A program made the position numbers and the translations under genes. The notes under the pieces were generated by a model. That model was given only the letters and a program-made list of their open reading frames with translations, was not told the origin of the DNA and made no database searches. A DNA stretch of 64,000 nucleotides from Sanguinoderma infundibulare (taxonomy: Eukaryota > Basidiomycota > Agaricomycetes > Polyporales > Polyporaceae). Shown piece by piece: positions 59,807 to 64,000 of this stretch; position 1 is the stretch's first letter, and each line of letters begins with the position of its first letter. The DNA lies in contig JAVLRN010000005.1 in assembly GCA_032821775.1 (NCBI GenBank), forward strand, positions 1 to 64,000, read 5' to 3'.

Positions 59807-60733
59807 ATGCTTGCTTTCCGGGCTGTCAAGCCCGACTCCAATCTCGACACACACTTCCAAGAGGTCTATCACCATCTGGAGCATTCGGCGCCTCAGCACG
59901 CGAACGAGCTTGACGTCTTTTCCAAAAACTATGCAGAGGAGAGGCGTGAGAGGACCCTGGGCGAGGCGCAGATGAACTTTTGGAGGGCAACGGTGCTACA
60001 AGAACGCAAACATGTCTGCAAGGAGGAGCTGGAGCGCAACAGGGCAACGGGACAGGAGGTGCCTCCTGCGGAGTGGGCCAGGGTGTCCAACGTACACAAG
60101 GACACCACGGACAACCTTGTGCATGTAAAGGAGCTCTTTAAGGGCGAGTTAGATCTGTGTACGTACCCCAACATACTCCAGAATGACGCGCTACATGAAA
60201 TCCCAGTCCTCCATAGCCGTACTGGAGGAGTCCACATCTGGGGCGGAGGCCGCCCCCCGCACCAGGGGTATTGGGAGATGGGAGTCGACGAGGCCCAGAT
60301 GAACTTCTGGAGGGCAAGGATCCTGCAAGAATACGAACGTGTCTGCAAGGAGAGGCTCGAGCATAACGGGGGCGCGGGACAGGGTGTGACTCCAGCGGAG
60401 TGGGACAGGGTGTCCGACGCAGACAAGAACGCCACCGACAATCTTGTGCGTGTACAGAGGCTCTTTAAGTGCGAGTTAGACCGGTGTACGTGCCCCAACA
60501 CAGTCCAGAATGATGCACTAAATGAAATCCCAGTCGTCCAACGCCGTGTGACAGTCTACGCGAATGACGGAGGTTGGGGGAGCGGGAGTGTGGAATGGAC
60601 CTGGGGGAGCTGGTCTGGGGAAGGGACCCCACCTGGCGACACATTGGGGAGGACCGTGGAGGACCGCGGGCTGAATGGGGAGGACCGCCCGCTGAACGGG
60701 GACAACAACAATGGGGGATGGGGGAATGTGTGA
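59807..60733 (+). CDS. 308-aa ORF with internal 109-residue duplication
   Basis: I do not recognise this protein. It holds two copies of a unit of about 109 residues: the first starts EAQMNFWRATVLQERKHVCK at 59963, the second EAQMNFWRARILQEYERVCK at 60290, 327 bp apart. Each continues with a PAEW-RVS block, TDNLV, LFK-ELD-CT-PN and QNDAL-EIPV. Before the first unit is a Glu/His-rich helical stretch; after the second, a Gly/Trp/Asn-rich tail. The ATG at 59807 is the first in frame, but the ORF could be an internal exon of a larger gene. Its repeat-rich surroundings make a transposon-encoded protein possible. Confidence 0.5.
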   Translation: MLAFRAVKPDSNLDTHFQEVYHHLEHSAPQHANELDVFSKNYAEERRERTLGEAQMNFWRATVLQERKHVCKEELERNRATGQEVPPAEWARVSNVHKDTTDNLVHVKELFKGELDLCTYPNILQNDALHEIPVLHSRTGGVHIWGGGRPPHQGYWEMGVDEAQMNFWRARILQEYERVCKERLEHNGGAGQGVTPAEWDRVSDADKNATDNLVRVQRLFKCELDRCTCPNTVQNDALNEIPVVQRRVTVYANDGGWGSGSVEWTWGSWSGEGTPPGDTLGRTVEDRGLNGEDRPLNGDNNNGGWGNV

Positions 60734-62660
60734 GCAGGTGAGTCTCATCCTGAGACGAGCCAGAATGAGAACCAATCTGACAAATCCAACTAGGTCGCAT
60801 GCTGGAAAAGAAGGATCACAATGACGGACACAGTGGATTGTAATATGTAGCAAAATGCCCAGGATAGTCCAACAAGTTGGATGACTGTGCTACCACTCAC
60901 CCGCTTCCCGATAGGCTGTTGCACGTACTTCAACTTCACATAGGTGACGACCTTGGTCGTATCGTTCGACCACCAAATGAGAGGGATCACGCGGATGTTC
61001 GGCATCGCAGCTTCTGCCGCAGGCGCGCCAGAGAGCATGTCGGACGACTACACGCAGAGCGCAGGAATCATCCGTGCCAGCGAGGACTGGACATTGCCAA
61101 ACTCGGACAAGGTGGAGGCACTGATAGTTGAGCTGACGTGAATGTAGGGGATGCCCCGGAGCTTGAACTGCTGCTCCACCTTGGTGTATGCGACTTGCGT
61201 GCTGCAGGAAATTGCGTTGAGCCTCATTAGGAGTACACGTACACGTGTCACGGAAGGCTCGTGTCCAAACGTAGATTGGTCCGATACTGCTGGGCAATAA
61301 TACCAGGTAGCCATCATCGCAGGTGATTGCTGGCTTGAGCTTTTCCTTGCCCATGCCCCATTCGAATGTGGTTGCTATGGCCAGCGTGAAGATGGCCAAA
61401 GCAGTCAGAAATTTGTGGGACTCGAAGTCATCACTCCTTTCTGCCACCCTCCGACTGAAGCCCCAAATGCATGCTGTCCAGCCTGAGTTCAGAACGCGCT
61501 GAAAATTATCTGCTCACAATGCACCTGGGACACTTCGCCCAGCAATGCGCCCAACCCTCCAGGTCTTCTCCAGGTCACTGCCGCCGTGCATTGGGGACTG
61601 GGGCCCAGCGTCATCTACAGCACATATAGGGCTTCTATGAGGGCAATTATACAGCATGCGATAATGTGAGATGTACTGCACCGGAGAGTTACAAGCTTAC
61701 TGTATACCACAATGTGAGGACAGCACCCGAGATTCTTGCACTGACCCATGCACCTATCCGTTCCACAGCATTAGATACTGGGGCACCGCCAAGCCGACGA
61801 CGAGGTGGGCCTAGATGCCGTTACCCTTCTGGGCAGATGACCCATTCAGTACAGGTTGAATAATAGCTGCAATTGACTCACCGGTGGCGCTTCACCCGGC
61901 AGCGTGTACAGGTATCCCGGTCACACGTCCAAAACATGCGCGTTCCAAGGGGAGCCCATATGGGCACACCTCACGGCGCCCGCTTCGCGAGTGCACGTAG
62001 AGGGTAGAATGCGGTTGTGGGAGTTGGGTTGGGTTGTGTGAAACGTTCCTGCAGAGGTCGGCCACTGGCACCCGATGACTTGCTCTGCGCACGGAATGTC
62101 GCCCCACCTGACTCTGCATCAGCTCTCAGCGCAGGGATAGTCGTCACAAGTGAGGGAAGTCTACAAGCCAAAGGACCCCTGTGCGGCCCTGGGCGGCCAG
62201 CACAGCCGATGCATGTTTAGCGCTATGGCTTCCACTTTGGATATAGGGGCATGATGCACTCCCCCAGATACGCATCCCGTGACTCTTGAGGTGTCTCAAA
62301 TAATCAAGTCGTTGCCCGAATTCTCTGCGGTCATGCCTGCCCCTCCAGGTACTTTTGTCCCAGCTGTGCGCGCATCTGTTCTCTGTCTAACTGGTACTTC
62401 ACAGGAATCCCAGCGCTCCCTTCGCGGCCCGCGGCCGGCGTCTCCACACACACTGCCAAAGAATTGGGCGAGCGCAAGCGTAAGAATGCTGAGCGTCAGT
62501 CCCGATGCGCAGGCTCCTGCCATGTTTCTCAGAACAAAGCAACATCGTCCGTGCGTGCTCCCATTTGTGCCATCTAGTTTTGCCTTTCACTCATGTTACT
62601 CAGGTTACTTCCTGGGCCCGCAAGGTCGCTGAAGCGTCCACGCCCTGTCTGTCCCTCCCG
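60734..62660. other. Interval with weak minus-strand coding hints
   Basis: The minus frame at about 61200-61447 (MAERSDDFESHKFLTALAIF and CDDGYLVLLPSSIGPIYVW) has a hydrophobic segment and might be a decayed membrane-protein exon; beyond about 61200 the frame degrades. Nothing else is supportable. Confidence 0.3.
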
Positions 62661-62966
62661 GGTGGCGTTCTTGCCCCCTCAGGTTTACACAGTCCCGGGC
62701 CTGCCAGTGGGGGCGGAGACCCCGTCCTGCAAGGTGACTTCACTTCCTACAACCTCTCACTGGAATTGGTACACGGTCGCTAATGCTCCTCTGGCACAGC
62801 TATCCCGCCCCCCGGTGGCGTTCTTGCTCCCTCAGGTTTACAAAGTCCCGGACATGTCAGTGGGGGCGGAGACCCTGTCCCGCAAGGTGATTTCACTTCC
62901 TACAACCTCTCACTGGAATTGGTACACAGTCGCCAATGCTCCTCTGGCACAGCTATCCCACCTCCT
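62661..62966. repeat. Tandem duplication, two units of 153 bp
   Basis: GGTGGCGTTCTTGC at 62661 recurs at 62814 and the two 153-bp units are nearly identical, including CTTCCTACAACCTCTCACTG and CTCCTCTGGCACAGCTATCC. The period is a multiple of three and one plus frame (62593-62994) stays open through both copies. Confidence 0.9.
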
Positions 62967-64000
62967 GCCCTGTCTGCCGAGGACTATCTTCTGATGGCGG
63001 ACAAGTCCACCAATGGTGTTCTCCTTAACCCAGGAAAACATACTTGGACACAAGCAACAACCTGGGATGACGACGATGCGCTCAGTGACTTGACAGACCT
63101 TGACGACCTGGAAAGGTGAGCCGCAACCCGTTACAGGTCTTCCTACATTTCTGATTCCTGGCAGGTTGATCAACCAGACGCCAGAGCAAGAGGAGGCATG
63201 CCCCCCCCCCTCCGAAACACTGCAATTGGGATCAGTTCTCCCCTGAGAAGCAGCGCGGAGAGGTCATCACTGGACTTAACCGTTTGGGGAGAAAAATGGC
63301 TCAGGAAGCAAAGTCCGCAACGGGCACGAGTAAGCAGGCTGGTCGTTCTTAATAGAGACCTCACCTTCTCACCCCCTGTCATCAGCTGTCTTTGAGACGT
63401 TTTCCCTGGCAGAGGCCGTCAAATCCAAGGCCACGGACACCCAGACCGCACAGGGAACATACGTTGAGTTTGATGGATCACGCTCCCAACGTGCAGTTAG
63501 TGGGGATCACTACGACCTCCTTTATCACTTCCCCAAGGCGGTCAGAGGTCGTTGTTTGGTTAGTGCTCTCTGGGCACCAGCTGCTGTACACATCGTTCAT
63601 GCTGTGCGTTCAGGAACAGTTCACTGTAGGTGCCTACCACTGGGCATCAGCAGCACATGTCGCCCCTAAACACCAAGCGGACTCCACTCATGCCTACCAC
63701 AATGGCTCGGTCGTTGGTCAATCTCAGCTCTGCCAATTCTGGAAGGCGCAAGCGCACCCAGTACGCACACCATCTTCTTGCCTCATCATTGCATCCTTCT
63801 GACTGATTGTGCAGAATGATATTAGCATGGTTTGCGTGCAAATGCGCTCCAGGGGCGAAATGTTCAGAGGCGCCTTTGCCGCCATGCGCGACTTCTCCGT
63901 AGTGGCCACCCTCTGCGATTTGTTGCTCAAGAATATCGACCCTCTGCAGCACCAGTTGCTCTTTGATGTCCGCAAGGCACGTTGTGACCCAGAAAAGTAT
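62967..64000 (+). CDS. Partial unrecognised gene running off the window
   Basis: Plus-strand exon-like blocks, in order: LLMADKSTNGVLLNPGKHTW ending in an Asp-rich DDDDALSDLTDLDDLE (62985-63117), ETFSLAEAVKSKATDTQTAQ with YDLLYHFPKAVRGR (63398-63552), EQFTVGAYHWASAAH (about 63620), and finally FRGAFAAMRDFSVVATLCDL with LLKNIDPLQHQLLFDVRKAR, open to base 64000. Splice-like GT and AG sites lie between them, but I have not proved a joined frame and know no matching family. Possibly transposon-derived, like the flanking DNA. Confidence 0.4.

Noticed and set aside
1..64000. tRNA or rRNA genes
   Set aside because: I saw no convincing cloverleaf with A and B boxes and no rRNA core sequence; a tRNAscan or Infernal run would be decisive.

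Overview
The window opens on a chromosome end: about 25 copies of CCCTAA at 1-153 (TTAGGG read toward the end), followed by about 64 kb of subtelomeric DNA. The organism is most likely a filamentous basidiomycete of the Agaricomycetes. The signs are short (about 50-65 nt) GT-AG introns, a moderately GC-rich genome, a secreted GH10 xylanase, a DUF6533-type membrane protein, decayed F-box/LRR genes and a decayed gene with an MLKL-type helical domain and kinase-like lobe.

Layout. (i) 0.4-11.1 kb: two large multi-exon genes, both read toward the telomere, encoding proteins of about 1,416 aa (5' end uncertain) and 1,353 aa. I recognise neither as a family. The upstream one carries a region resembling a ParB/sulfiredoxin-type domain (GQHR motif). 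One 25-bp minisatellite with a palindromic CCGCGCGG core occupies one intron of each gene and the DNA upstream of the second. (ii) 12-17.6 kb: gene-poor, with two recognisable dead genes: a TAP-like alpha/beta-hydrolase peptidase and a 3' piece of mitochondrial ribosomal protein bL17m. (iii) 17.6-24.1 kb: an apparently intact GH10 xylanase, whose best exon model needs a 2-nt exon, and a bHLH transcription factor. (iv) 24.1-31.2 kb: almost no supportable coding, with a pyrimidine-rich plus strand upstream of the bHLH gene. (v) 31.2-43.3 kb: a tyrosine-phosphatase-family gene, three paralogous HotDog thioesterase genes with identical internal exon lengths (one inverted), a DUF6533-like gene and a frameshifted F-box/LRR gene. 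(vi) 45.3-53.9 kb: a second dead F-box/LRR gene and a decayed MLKL-type/kinase-like gene split by a 2.0-kb element with terminal inverted repeats; the element carries a DEAH-helicase fragment. (vii) 53.9-64 kb: repeat-rich DNA with two direct copies of an AAATATTT-rich repeat, an ISWI ATPase fragment, internally duplicated ORFs and an open frame leaving the window.

Genes likely to work are the two large subtelomeric genes, the xylanase, the bHLH factor, the phosphatase, the three thioesterases and perhaps the DUF6533 gene. They are separate functions rather than one pathway. The rest looks like an accumulating zone for duplicated, truncated and transposon-shuffled gene pieces, as expected near a fungal telomere. 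All exon models were made by hand from splice signals, frame and family motifs.
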